A stretch of DNA of 64,000 nt from Icerya purchasi (Eukaryota; Arthropoda; Insecta; Hemiptera; Monophlebidae): NCBI GenBank assembly GCA_039619475.1, contig CM077116.1:101477164-101541163 (forward strand), written 5' to 3'. Numbering within the stretch: the first letter of the stretch is position 1; each line of letters begins with the position of its first letter. The notes below the pieces were generated by a model, which saw only the letters and a list, made by a program, of their open reading frames with translations, made no database searches and was not told the DNA's origin. Both the position numbers and the translations under genes were made by a program. Positions 31,985 to 45,061 of the stretch are shown here, in pieces.

Positions 31985-32482
31985 TATAAACATGAAATCG
32001 GCATTAAAAAACATAGCTGCTAAATTATATGAAATCATAAAGTTATCGTGGCAGTCCGAATGGGAACAGCGTTTTAACGGAAACAAACTATATACAATAA
32101 ACCCGATCCCTTCCGAATGGCATACATGTTACGGCCGAAATCGCTGGGAAGAAGTTAAGAATCGGACACAGTCGGTTAACGCACGCTTATATCTTTGAAA
32201 AGGACGAACCACCAGTATGTACTGTTTGCCAGTGTCAGCTATCCATAACCCACATATTGTCCGAATGCGCGAGGTATACTACACAGCGACAAACATGCTT
32301 TGGAAATGCAACTTTGGACATTATCTTAAGTAACGATATCAATAATATTAATAATTTATTTTCCTTTTTAAAATTAACAAATCTTTATAATACTTTATAA
32401 TAATTAGCATATGTAATTACATAAAAGATGCAAATGACCATGCAGTCAAGCATCTTTCAAATAAATAAATAAAAAAAAAACG
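31985..32482 (+). pseudogene. 5'-truncated LINE, 3' end after RNase H
   Basis: Translation shows WQSEWEQRF and NRWEEV, then after a frameshift LTHAYIFEKDEPPVCTVC and SITHILSECARY. These are the conserved tail of RNase H-bearing LINEs (I-group), including a C..C...H...C motif. The copy ends in AATAAATAAATA plus an A run (32,459-32,480). Confidence 0.75.
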
Positions 32483-34424
32483 GGAAACCACAGGCAGAAT
32501 CTAATAGCCGCGTTATTTCCAAAAGAAGTATCGCATACTACGAGACTGATTAAAAGATTTTTATTCCACCAGAAACTAAAAATAATTAAAAAGGGAAGCA
32601 GTATCGGGATATATTGTGAGCTTTCGTTCGGTACTAACAGAATAAAATATTAAGCGAATAAATATGAGTACAAGTGCTAGAACAGCTGAGAAACACCAAT
32701 AAATAAAATCGGTATCCGGAATTGACGAGATATTTTAGGACATTTTATAAAACAGGACTGAATTCGAAGCAAAGAATATATTAAAATTTAACGAAGAAAT
32801 TTCTCGAGTTTACTGTTAAACTGTTCTTAAAAACTGGAGTGGGGTATGTCATTACTAAAATGGAATAAAAAATGAATCGAAAAATTGTTAGGAAAATCGC
32901 GCAAATCTAAAACTTATTGAATCGTTTTTATCTGAGATAAGTAATTTGCGTCGTCAACTGCAGCCGGTTGATAAGATGGATTTGTGAAATTCATCAAAAC
33001 ACGGACGACACCTTTTAAAAGTATTGTTCTCTGCAATCGATCTGGCAATTTTTTCATCAAGGACTATACAAATTTAAAGTTTATTTCATTAAAATGATGC
33101 GGTTAGAGTATGTCAAAAGGTTGTTTCTTTGCGGGTAGACACACTTTTTTCGTATTCGCAGTTTTCTTCTAGTTTCAACGTGATCCGTTATCCTCATATA
33201 TACATATCTCTTTCCCTTCGGAACCTTCCTGATTATGATATTTAACCATCGTCATCATCCGCTTGACGATTTTTATTACGCCTATTTCAAAATAAAAGAT
33301 GAACCCCGGTGTTGTGAAGAACGAAATTCACTTCAAAAAGTATATTCTGTAGCTCGCAACAATGGCTACTCCCCACCCGGCCGGATAATTAACTCGTCAA
33401 GAAACTAGTTTTTACCGATGCCACGTTTTATTCCGTGCACCGATATTTGCGTGCACTCTGAAAATACCTGCTGCGCCAGGTTAAACTGAAATGCTAACTA
33501 GTTAACTGAAAGAGGGAAAAACATTTGACGAATAGAAAATGCATTAACAGCTATTAAACAAATACAGGCATCAATGTCACAAAGTGTCCATTTATCAGAA
33601 ATATCCATTAAAGTTTTATAAACTTACACGTTTCGGAAGCACGCCACCATAATCACAGTATATTAAACTTTTCTTTCCCCTTTTTTTGGACAGTGTAGTT
33701 TTAAAGAGGAATTACGTATATCATGGATTAGCAGATTTATGTGTATGTGTATTTCATATTTTGGTGAAATATTGTAGAGTTGTTATTAATTGTTATTTTT
33801 TTTTTTAGCGCCGGATGTATTCTTTTAGCGGGGATTATTTTATTCTTGTCATCATAAAAGAATTTTATTATTTCTTGTCTGTTCGTTATGATGACGGTAT
33901 TGCTTTTGTCTGATCCGGTGTTAATACAATCGTGTTCTGTTTTTCTTTCTTTTTATTTGGGCGTGTCAACTACGGACATTTAGCCAAATTTCAGAAGCTT
34001 CAATGTGCCACCGGGGGTTTTTCTACCCGAACGAAATACTAACTGTATTTACTAACGAATTACAGCACGCGGTAACTGGCTAACACAATAGCGTTGTTCT
34101 AATTTATTATTTAAGATCGGCATTTTTGTAATGTATGTATTTTTATATATTTCAACGTTTTAAAAATTTGTTCATCTTGTCAATATACATCTAAAATAAT
34201 TTCGTTCAACTAAGAGTGATATTACATGATTACATCGGTGTTTTATAATTTAAAAAATTAAATTTCATTTCACTGTCCAATAATAATTTTTTATTATCCG
34301 ATAAATCAGTATTAGATATAAGATTTTAATTCTTGCATGTAGAGTGCAGGTTTAAGAGACAAATCTGCGTATTTAATTTTTCCAGTTAATGTTATATATT
34401 TTTCACGTTAATCAAGTAAATCAA
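32483..34424. other. No gene recognised
   Basis: AT-rich DNA without frames above 60 codons or obvious repeats. Confidence 0.4.
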
Positions 34425-35697
34425 GGATCCATTTCACCAGCCCTTCGAAGAAAAAATTTATAATAAAATATAGTATCAGATACTTGTGTATAATTTGTGT
34501 AAATTGTGTATCAACGTCCCCGAATTTGTGTACACTTCCCTTCATCCTGCAATAATGAAAACAAATCTGGGAAGCTGAAGTAGTGGTAGCTCCCCCTAAG
34601 GTGAAATTACAAAAAAATATGGTTTCATATAATTGTGTATCAATATTCACAAATTTGTGTACACTTCCCTTCGCCCCGCTATAATAAAAACAAATTTACT
34701 GGCTAATCCCCCAAAAAAGTGAAATTAACGACAAAATATGATACTGCATAATTGTGTACAATTTGTGTAAATTGAATATCAGTATCCCCGAAATCGTATA
34801 CACCCCCTTCCACTGCTATAATAAAAACAAATTTGCCTTCCCCCTCCAAGATGAAATTTGTGAAAAATGTGCTGCCATATAACTGTATATAAATGTATAC
34901 GTTGTATAATATAATATTTGTGTACACACTTTCCCTTACGTTATAATAAAAACAAATTTGGAAAAAAGTAATTTAAGGGCTTCGTAATTGTTGCTTACAC
35001 ACATGTAGTGTTAGCGTAAGGCTCATACGTCAGTACTAAAGAGAAGCTATACATTTACACCTTTTATCACTACAACCAAATAAGTTTTGCATCGTATTCA
35101 TCCATGAAATTACAAATTTGAATTTTGTAGCAAACATACCAGCTGTGTAATATGCGAATGAAAAGACTTACAATGTTTGCTGCATATTGTTTGTTTACCG
35201 TTTCCGAAATTAGTCTGATATTTAATTCTTTATTCCCATACTTGATTACTTACAATTTTTTTACTACCGTTTCTCTGTTCTTTTATGTATATATGAATGG
35301 CTATGTCATTACCGGAAACAGTATGAAAATTTATAAAGTACATACTGTGATACTCAATTTACACAAATTGTACACATTATGCGGTATCATATTTTGTCGT
35401 TAATTTCACTTTTTGGGGGGATTAGCCAGTAAATTTTTTTTATTATAGCGGGGCGAAGGGAAGTGTACACAAATTTGTGAATATTGATACACAATTATGT
35501 GAGACCATATTTTTTTGTAATTTCACCTTGGGGCGAGCTACCATTTCTCCAGCCCCCCAGATTTGTTTTCATTATAGCGGGATGAAGGGAAGTGTACACA
35601 ACTTCGGAGACGTTGATACACAATTTACACAAATTATACACAATTATCTTATACTATATTTTATCATAAACTATTCCTTGGCTGGTGGAATGAATCC
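34425..35697. mobile_element. Foldback element with ~360 bp inverted repeats built of subrepeats
   Basis: Arms 34,425-34,785 and 35,341-35,697 are inverted copies around a ~555 bp core. Each arm contains direct subrepeats with GTGTACACTTCCCTTC and an ATAATNAAAACAAATTT step. The left side continues with two more subrepeats to about 34,960. The ends read GGATCCATTTCACCAGCC and its near-inverse. The core includes an 83-codon frame (35,152-35,403) without recognisable motifs. Confidence 0.75.
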
Positions 35698-35770
35698 ATT
35701 TTCGTGGCTATAGTAGTATTTTTTCTATCGAGTGTTGAAGAGTAAGTGATTTTTTTGGCCGCCGGTTACA

Positions 35771-36470
35771 ATGTGTGACGAAAAACAAGAACTATCAATC
35801 TGAGAGTTCTCATGAAATTGAAGAAAACTCCAACCCCGACTGTTCTGCATTACTGAAAGAAGCTTACGGTGAGAATTCTCTGTTAAGTGCTTATGTTTTT
35901 TTTGGTACCGACGATTTTCTGAAGGGCGAGGGAGCGCTGAAGATGACTAACGTCCGGGTCGATCTGTTTCGATTTCAACTCCTGCAACCGTTGCCAAAAT
36001 CCATGAAATTGTGTGAGCAAATCGTCGTTTGATCTCCCAGATAGTCAAAATTTTAAACCGAGATTATTATTTGCAAGGGTTGGCAACCCTGCGAGAGCGA
36101 GTTCGTAGAAGAAGACCGGAGTGGTAGCAAAAAAAGTCGTGGACCCCGCATCAAGACAATGCACCTGCCCATAACGCGCTGTCTGTGAATCAGTTTTTGG
36201 CTGATAAAAACATTCCAGTGCTACGCGCCCTATTCACCAGACTTGGCTCCGTGCGACTTCTTTTTGTTTCTGAAGGTGAAGTGTATCCTAAAGGGAACTC
36301 ATTTTGAATCAATGGAAGAGGTAAAACAAAGAACGACTTTTGAACGGTCTTACAGAAAAGGACTTATAGAAAAAATACTACTATAGCTGCGAAAACCTTG
36401 TTTAGACTGTGTTAGTAGACACTTGAAGGTCGTACTTGTTTCTTTTCTTACTCCTCTAGCGCAACCATCG
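35771..36470 (+). pseudogene. mariner-family transposase remnant
   Basis: From the ATG at 35,771 different frames give KEAYGENSLL, FSEGRGSAEDD, a GRS..ISTPATVAKIHEIV segment, then (after an internal deletion near 36,060) GLATLRERVRRRRPEWW, SWTPHQDNAPAHNALSVNQF and KNIPVL, followed by a decayed LKG.hFesmeev segment. HQDNAPAH marks the second catalytic Asp of the DDD triad. The segment with the first catalytic Asp appears deleted. Many stops; inactive. Confidence 0.8.
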
Positions 36471-36556
36471 TTTTTTGATATAACTTGTCGCTCCATATGT
36501 CCTTCTATTCTTTCAAATCGTTTGTGTTGGGTAAATGTCCTGTGCTGGCGTGCCCA

Positions 36557-36583
36557 TATAATTAAAAAAAAAAAAAAAAAAAA
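36557..36583 (+). repeat. Poly-A run
   Basis: Homopolymer following a short T-rich region; may be a retroposon tail but no body is recognised. Confidence 0.6.
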
Positions 36584-39096
36584 CCATAGCGCGCGCAGTC
36601 TCGTTATTTAATAGCCACACCTCATACTTCATGTTTGATCCAATTTCTTTCTGCTCCTCTTTCTTTGTTTTTTTCGTCATCGGTATTTTTTTTTTATTAA
36701 TCGTGATTTTTGTATATTTTATAGTCTTATGTTGCAATATACGCGTTTCTTTCCGATTGTTTGATTGTAGTTTTACTTGAAGACATAAGCGGAGTCTACT
36801 TTTCGGCCAGTGATAAAAAAAAATCTTTTTGTCTGCTTTCTAAGTAAAATGAATTTGATACTTTCCGACCTTTTAAGATTTTTATATTTATACTGTTAAC
36901 TGCCTAGGCTGAACAATAGTGTTAGCACACTTACCTTTGACATCGGGATGAGTAACTGTCCTTTGAACCATGTTCCGGATATGTTGCATATATACACGCA
37001 TACAGTTCCACATCCACACACAAGTTGTGACAGCTAGACATGTTATCTTCAATATCTAGCAGATCATTTGTAGTTTCGATTCAAATTCATTTAGTTTTCA
37101 CAACTGTGTCTTATTTTACATTTTACTACAAGTTTTTCCTTACATTAATTGGAGTTCATATCTGCTCCAGATGTCGACGTGTGGACCAACTTCCTCTTTG
37201 TATTTATATGAGTAATTTATCGCGATCTTTCCGACGTAGTTCATCGTGTCAGAATAATTCGAGGATATTTTACGCAAAGCAAATGTAGTTAGTGGAGTAC
37301 GCGACTTTTGATGGAAACGCTTTCATGCATCCCTTGACGCGACAAAATTGAGCCGCCGCTGTCTTCGTCAAACAGAAGCTAGGGCATCCATTTTTTCCGT
37401 TGGGACATGATCGAAACGGCGTATTCTAGAGCACTTTTTTCGTTAATGCTAACGTCTTCGCAAGGTGCAAAAATTGCTACATTACCGGCAAATAAAATGC
37501 CAGTTTTTATCGATGTAACATTATTTAACATGATTTTTTGAGTGGATACGAAACTGACAACGTACTTATCCTGTCAGTTAAACAGTCTTTTATCAAATAA
37601 AACGTATTTCCACTTGAAAGAATGAATGAATAAAAAAAGTTTATTACATAAATTTTAAAACATTTAACAAACATGAAATAGCGGTACGGGATGATATACG
37701 TGTATCGAGCAATTATGCCCTTACTAACATGCAACAGTGTCTAGAACTATGTCTGGCTTATGCTTAAGCAGTAAAGCAGTCTAAAGTACAATATTAGAAA
37801 AAGAAATCAACAACAAAAACCTAGCTACTCGTTTCCCATGTGTTTAGTACGTATCTTTTGTCGGCAGTGCCGAAAGCATTAAGTCCAAAAAAAAAAAAAA
37901 AAATAACAAAACGTGCGATATTTTTTCTGCAAATACGAGTGGATTTTTTTATTTATGCCGTATAATATGTCTAGTGAGGTGGAAAAACTAAATTCCGGTT
38001 CTTTGTAAAATAGTCTGCGATTTAGCGCTTTTTTTAAAAGTCTCCATAGCGCAGAGGTAAATAGGTTTAAAGTTTTCTAATTCTCAATATTTTTTATACC
38101 AGGTTTAGATAACGATTGCCTCCTCAGTGTTTTGGAAATGACTGCGGCTGTTACATACGGTTTAAATTCGCGCGATTTAAAATAAAAACTTCAAAAAACA
38201 GCTCCAAACCAGACCGTAATATTTGCTCTTTATGTGCATCGTTTAAAACGTACAACTGGTGGCAGGTGACAGTTTCGCTATCGGTAATTTTGGCACAGCC
38301 CAATACGCGCATTTATTATTTTTGTGTATTAACCGCTTAATAACGCAGCGGGATAGATTGCGAATAGCGAATATTTTTCATGGTACGCGAAGAATTTTCA
38401 GGTTTTTATAAAAAAAAAAGTGCTCACGCGCGAAACTTTGTCGATATTTGAAAAAGAAAACTGTTGCAAGATACGATATCCATAACCGAAAAAATAAAAA
38501 TAAATAAATAAATAAAACGATGTTTGTTCTCATTATCCGCCATTAGGAAGGTGATTCAAACAGCAGACGACAGATGCAAACCTGTTATCTTGCAATATAA
38601 CCAAAAGAGAAATCGACGTTAAGGATAAATTACGCTTAGTACATTTCACTGCAGTTGGCGATTGCAAATTAGTCTTCTGCATTTTTAGACTTTTAGATTT
38701 GACATAGAATCTAAAAAAATTTCTGACAGAACTCGATTCTAATTCGAGAGAATTAAGTCGATATTTTTTAAGAATTAATGCTTGATATGTATTTGTAGAG
38801 GTTTTTCTTTACATTTTCTAAAAGCGTATTGTTTCTCGAGGTCGGGTTTACGTATTTTCGCGGGAAACGCGGAATAGGAGAGTAAAATTTGACCAAAGTT
38901 TTCTAAGAAAAAGTCGTGCTACAGGTATTGTAAATATAGAGATCTACTCGGTTTGTCAATAAAGACGATAAATTAAAAACTACATGTTTTAGGAGTACTC
39001 TTGACTCTTTGCTAGTAATGTGAGAACAGCGACTGTTGGAGAACGTCACGCATCAGACAGATCAGTTCGTTTTTGGTCGTAATTTTAGTTCGTTTA
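36584..39096. other. No gene recognised
   Basis: Scattered frames of 60-82 codons without motifs; short A run at 37,887-37,902. Confidence 0.4.
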
Positions 39097-39151
39097 TTTT
39101 TGCTGTTATTCATAGTGTGTGAACTAACACAAACTATGAATAACAGCAAAA
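39097..39151. other. Perfect 19 bp inverted repeat with 17 bp loop
   Basis: TTTTGCTGTTATTCATAGT at 39,097-39,115 pairs with 39,133-39,151. The loop contains GTGTGAACTAACACA. Confidence 0.8.
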
Positions 39152-39245
39152 GTGAAGCGACGTAAAGAGGGAATTTAAAAAAAAAGCGAAGGTAGTAAAA
39201 ATAACGCTAAAATAAAATGTAGAATAAATAATATGTGTAGTGATT

Positions 39246-39512
39246 TTAAAAAACACGGTATATTGAATAACCGGGGATACAGTTCTGCGGCTGTGTCGAA
39301 AAATTCATGCATCCGTTGGAAATATAGTACTGGCTGTGTAAAGTAAAATTGGCGCTATATAGTAGGGGAAAAAAGTCTTCCTTCTCAATACCATATTTCA
39401 GAATTTTCCTCCGGGCTTCACGCCATAAACGTGTTCCAATGGTATTGCTACGAATCCCGGTAACCGGATTAACATACGCTTTTGAATGATTTACGGTCAA
39501 GGTATATAACAA
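39246..39512 (-). pseudogene. Merlin/IS1016-like transposase C-terminal remnant
   Basis: The 88-codon minus-strand frame contains TVNHSKAYVNPVTGIRSNT followed by a Trp and a basic stretch. This matches the conserved NHS..(F/Y)V.P.TG..(T/S)NTIE..W block around the last catalytic acid of IS1016/Merlin DDE transposases. Here the acidic residue after NTI is Gly, so the site is lost. No terminal inverted repeats were identified. Confidence 0.6.
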
Positions 39513-39601
39513 AAATTATTCAGCATCGTGTTCTTCCGTATTTTAGGTTAAATTCACTTTTACGAATTTCTTTGTTTTACACTTTTGCCTATTTTCGATT
39601 T

Positions 39602-39638
39602 TTCTTTTATCTGTACTTTATGGGGGGGGGGGGGGAAA
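39602..39638 (+). repeat. Short G homopolymer tract
   Basis: A run of about 14 G following TTTATCTGTACTTTATG; unusual in such AT-rich sequence. Confidence 0.7.
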
Positions 39639-42600
39639 TATCGCGGAAATAGGCAAACGCATTTAAGGAAAAAATATCATGTAAAATAAAGAAATCTGTA
39701 AAAATTAATCTATAAAATTCAATAATTTTTTTTAATCTAATCATAAAAGAGTGCCTACACAACTGGAATGCAAATGGGCGAAATATAATAACGGTTAGAC
39801 GACTGTAATTTATTTCCTTGCAATTGGAGTAGCAGCCAGAAATTACATTATGCAGATATTCAATTTTCCTAAATTACATAATTTAAATATAAATGAAAAA
39901 AATATGAGCTAAAAACCAAACCTACTTCATGTGACTTTCACTAAAAGTAAAAATAAAAAAACCAATCAAAAACCAAACTTACTGTTTTTAAATTACGATT
40001 TCGTGTTTTTATTTAATTTTCAGTGTCGAAAATAGATTTATCGATAATTATTCGTCAATCGAGTAAACTAAAAACTAACTGTTAACGCCTCACACGTATC
40101 AATTATAAAGGAGCTGATTGAACTGATTTGTAAAAATTTACCTTAAAAATGATTAACAAATAAAACGCGGAGTAACATTTACCGATTATTACTTTTACAA
40201 ATAACTCGAACTACACGTTATTTGTGCACATGTCACTTTACAATAATGCGATGCTTTTAAGCCGTGAAATTTGTATCGAACCGCTGGATCGCATTTAGAC
40301 GAAACTCTGTATGTGTATCTTTAATATTTCATGAGCTTCAATTCGCAGTTTAACCAGATATGAAAGTCTTCAGTCGGCAGATCTTCTTTTAATATGTGAA
40401 CGTGCTCCCCTATAAGATCACTTATAAATGTTCTTCTTAGTCTTTTACATCGTTTACTGTATGTGTATTAGGAATTTATTATTAAGTTATTTAATAAATC
40501 GTAGAAAATGTTGACCATTATCCGCTATTTTTCACCTCATTATAACTGCCACATAACCGATCGTCAATCTTCGATTTTGTAATCGTGAATAATTATCGAT
40601 TTTCCTGCTTCCTCAATTACTTCACTCAGATTAAACCTTACTTTACCACTTATAAGATTGTACGGTTATATTTTCACTCTATAATTACGGCCAGAATTGT
40701 ATACGGAATACAGGTGTATGGGGAGAAGCGAAAAATGGCGAGTTGGAGCGAAGATGTCTAAAACTAATTTTGCCTCATTGAGGAACGAGCAAAAAATGAC
40801 TCTACTTGATGGAGGGAAAATAAGGAGTTGTCCCCAAAATCGATGCTTTTTTTCTATTACAGCTTTCCGAATACAAAATGCATGAGTACATCTGCTTAGC
40901 ATAACTAAAGAACGGACATCGAGGAATTCTAAAGAGACGTATTTCATCCGGGCAAAAAGAATTAAAAATAAAATTGTAAATGTCGACGAGTTGATACTTA
41001 TGAAACTAATAGAAGTCATACTTCAGGATATACACGAGGAAAAGAAATTAAAACACGGTTAATGGAGTGCTGTGAAAAATAAACTACGCACGTCTCAGTA
41101 TCAAGCAATGTGTATATATTCCTCCTGTTAGTTGCATCCTATTCTTCCGGGTAATTTTATTTTTTCATTAAAAATATTTTTCGGACAACTGCGTTTAAAA
41201 AATGGCATATCTTTGTTAGCAAAAGTACAACACTTAACGTTTCGGACAGCTTATACCGACCGAACAGTCCAGCTTCCGCCTTAAAACTGATCTTGGATCT
41301 AATTCAAACTTGATAACGACGTCAAAAAAACCCGGAATAACCTTTCTTAATATGAAAGGGGAAAAAGACATTTAAGCGTTCACCTTTGATCGGTCAACTT
41401 TCATGACTTATTCGATCGAAATTAACTGGTTGCACGTCTCATTGGCTTATTTACGAAAGAAAGTAGAAATGCAATTTTTTTTTCAAAAATTCTCATCAAT
41501 TTAACTACTTTCTTGTATAATCTAAACAACGACCCAAATTCATTGTTTGAATTTTACCTTTCGTGTAATATAATTTGTAGCGTGAATTACGAGTTTTAAT
41601 ACGTTGTAATTTGAAAACAATGAAATAAGTACTAGTGTTCCGAACACGCTCGTTCTCGATCATAAATTCACGAACGGCCGCGTTCGGAACTCGTCCGTGT
41701 TATTGTTATTTAAATTTTATCTTTTACTTCATTGTTTTTAAATTATACCATTGAATGTGTTTACTTTTGTATTTTGATTTTTGTAAAAGTTGGCGTAAAA
41801 AAAGTAATACGTAATTTGAAATCCTTAACGTCTCGAGGATAATAAATCGAACGACGAAATATAAAGCAATTAAAAGTTACCCTTAATTAGTTGTCTGATT
41901 CAATTTATTATTTCTGATAATTAAGATGCGCCAGTGTAAAAGTTTCTGAAAGAATATGGATGAAATTTTCTAATCATTTCGGTAACTATTTTACATTTTG
42001 AAATATTTTAAAGAAAACGAAAAAATTATTTTAACTTGGCCTTCCACTGTATTTCCTCATTTACTTTACTTAATATATCACTTAAATTTCCCCCTTTTTA
42101 AACAGTACCGATACTGTTAAAAGTAATCATTAAAACTAATCACAAATACACCGTCCACCGATTTTCTCTATTCCCTTCTAATCAACGATACGAGTTATAT
42201 CAGTTTAAGAAGAAAACAAATCAAGTGAAACCGCGCTAGGAATTTCCACTTTATAACTAAACCGCGATAATCAGTATTGTTTTGTCAATTTTGAGAGTAA
42301 AGACTGAGGCATTTGATAAATTTGGCGTGTAAATCTTTTAAATATTTTCTTTTAAATATTTGCAAACCGTTTGTAAATAGGCGGTTAACCATCGTACCGG
42401 AATTTTTCCGTCCCGTATTCCCCGAAGAAACGTCGTGACCCATTTTTCGTAAGGTCGCTCATTACTGCCTGCCGCTGGTTTCCACGTCGTTGGTCTGGGA
42501 CACACATGTCTCTTCATCAAACTGTCCATCGAACAAAATGCCTTCTCCTGTGAAAGCCACTCCTATCAACATCTTTTCCTTCAACGAATAAATCTCCATT

Positions 42601-43959
42601 TAGCATGACTGAAGTATACAGTTTAAGTTTCGGCGCGGTTTCACTCTGTACAATTTTCGTCCGCTATTAAAGTCGCTCGAAATATACCCACGCTCGTTTT
42701 CTTTGTCCTCCGTCACATCGTGAGTCTTCTTTCTTCATATGGCAGGATTGGAAACTGTCTCCCTACCGGTTTCGTTTACAGAAAAGATACGGGCTCTGCG
42801 CTAATTGCATATTTTACTGTCTGTTGTAATTGACGTGGCTACACCGCTAACTGAATTCTTCATTCTATTTCTCCGGGGCAGTCGCGTCTTTTCATTTTTA
42901 AACGTATCGCAAAGTGTAAAGTGTCCGATGCTCGACAAATAAAACTGCAACAAAAGAGCCTACAGTATTAAGGTAAAAAGTAGGTCGAACCGGAATAATA
43001 TCTGTCGGTTAATTTATCATTCAAACCACCATCGGCAGCTTAATAGATTTAAATCGGGCAAATTTACAAAAAATTTCGAATTATTTTCGTACTTTTTAAA
43101 AATATATACATTTCGTTTGATGATCGAAATTTTTTAATCGCTTTTATTTTCTTTGTAATCAGCTTTACAGCTTATTGACGAAACGAAATCACTCTTAAAT
43201 TAAAACTTTTAAAAGGGAAAAAAAAAAAAATCCAAACTGAAATTTTTACAACTTGTTCAACGTTTGCAGAATTTGTACGGCCAATTTCTCATATTTCTTT
43301 ACGTAGCAGTTAAGAAGCGCCTCCAAAAGTAACCGATGTGAAATTTACAAAATGAAAAAATATCCGCCGTTTAATACAGCAATTAAAAGAAGCTGCTCGC
43401 CTATTCGAGTAAAATAAAAAAAAGATCAAAAGAGAGAGGAATTTTAATTTTCTTTTTATAATACATTTCCCGTTACCGAACTGATTATGGTTTAAATGGC
43501 CGCATTATACTACCGCGCCAAGCTTCGAAAGATGGCTCGAGTCCCAATTATTCTAATTTATCGTCCGGTGTTATTGCTTAATATGTAGAGCTGTCTCTAT
43601 GCATAGATACGATTGTTGAACCTTTTCTCATCGCTATTATTTTTAATATCGTACTTCGATTAATTGGGTAGGGAAACAAAACTTATAGAACCAATTATGC
43701 AAAGACTAAAGTCAAAAATGCGCAAAACACCGACTTGAACCTTGATGAGATTAATTCTTAAAAGATTAAAGTCAGAAGGTGTTAAGGTCAAAAGATGTTA
43801 AAGTCGAAAGGTGTTAAAGTCAAAAGTGCGCAAAATACTAGCTTACGGAACAGTGTAAAATCGCCGACAACTATACTGTCCGAACAGTACGGCGAAGCAA
43901 TCTATGTTTAAGAAAGCAGTGCGAAATTTAATTAGAAAAAAATTAGGCCACACAAATAC
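39639..43959. other. Long stretch without a recognised gene
   Basis: A 117-codon minus-strand frame (40,666-41,019) and a 63-codon minus frame (42,338-42,529) are the longest; neither has recognisable motifs. An imperfect inverted repeat surrounds GTTCCGAACACG/CGCGTTCGGAAC at 41,637-41,690. GTCAAAAG/GTTAAAGTC-type short repeats lie at 43,760-43,830. Confidence 0.4.
41603..41750. repeat. Imperfect inverted repeat, possible small MITE
   Basis: GTTCCGAACACG (41,637) mirrors CGCGTTCGGAAC (41,679). Outside it TTTGAAAACAATGAA mirrors TTCATTGTTTTTAAA. No clear target duplication. Confidence 0.35.
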
Positions 43960-43969
43960 CGCAACATAT

Positions 43970-44585
43970 TCACTTTAAATCACGATATAGTGATAAACAC
44001 TGACCGATTAGAACGAGTCGATAAATTTAAATACCTCGGTGCCTGGGTTAATAAAGATGGTGGACCCGGAGGAAGAAATTAGATGTCGCATTGAGCAAGC
44101 TCGTTCTGCCTTCGTGAAAATGAAGAGGGTACTAACATATTACTTTGATTTCGATTTAAGATTCAGAAAATACTATACATGATCAGTGTTGCTGTATGGT
44201 ATGAAAAAACGTGAATACTGGCGTCCAGAACACTTAACAGATTAGAGGCCTTCGGGTTTTGGTGTTATCGGCGTGTACCTAAGATTCGGTGGAACAAAAA
44301 GAAGTAAAACTCTGAGGTGCTGCAAACGATGAGAAATGAAAAGGAGCTGCTTGATATTGTCAAAAGAAGGAAAATACTTTGGTCATGTGATGGTCGCTAA
44401 ATTCACACTGCTGCAGAATATACTGATGGAAAAGGTAGAAGGAAAATGAAGAATTGATCGGAGCAAATTATCCTGGTTTAAGAACCTACAAACGTGGACA
44501 GGTTGTAGCGTTGAAGAAAGTAATGGATAAGAACGCTTATAGAGAATTAATGAAGCTTTCCATTTGATGAACCTAAGATATATGG
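43970..44585 (+). pseudogene. RTE-like LINE, reverse transcriptase C-terminal remnant
   Basis: Frames give KFKYLGAWVNKDG, IEQARSAFVKMK, NRLEAFGFWCYRR, KELLDIVKRRK and SWFKNLQTWTGCS. This is the standard order after the catalytic core of RTE-type or related endonuclease-reverse transcriptases in insects. Several frameshifts and stops. It ends in an A/GA-rich stretch (44,575-44,680). Confidence 0.75.
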
Positions 44586-45061
44586 CATTAAAGAAGAAGA
44601 AGGTCTGAGGTTCGCTGCCGAAATAGCATTAAAAACCCTTATTAAAAGAGAAAAAAAAAAAAAGAGGAAAAAAAAGAGATCACAATAATTAGGATAGTCC
44701 CCCGGTGGAAATATAGTGCAGTAGCGATTAATGAAAAGCTACTTCATCACTGGGAGAAGCGAATTGCGCGGATGTCTAGAATCAGACTAGCGACAAAAGG
44801 TCACTTATGACTCGGTAGCTATTGCAAATATCAACCTAAAATCTTGACAAAGGCAGAGGAAATCGTTGGTGTACTGTCAGCGATAACGTAGAAACCGCGA
44901 AACGTTTCAACATTCGAATAGCGGCGCTAGAATATCGCTGACGGGCGTACCGATCGAATGAGTTTGATCCGCGTCGGAAACTTTGCACGCAGAGTGGCTT
45001 TCCGGCGTAGTTAAGGTGTCAGAGCGGAGAGCAAGTGTCTGGGAAAATAAGTCATTAAAAG
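44586..45061. other. No gene recognised
   Basis: Begins with purine-rich tails, then mixed sequence leading into the CpG-rich island. Confidence 0.4.

Noticed and set aside
40666..41019. 117-codon minus-strand frame as a gene
   Set aside because: No motif; an overlapping frame on the other strand is equally open, which suggests chance.
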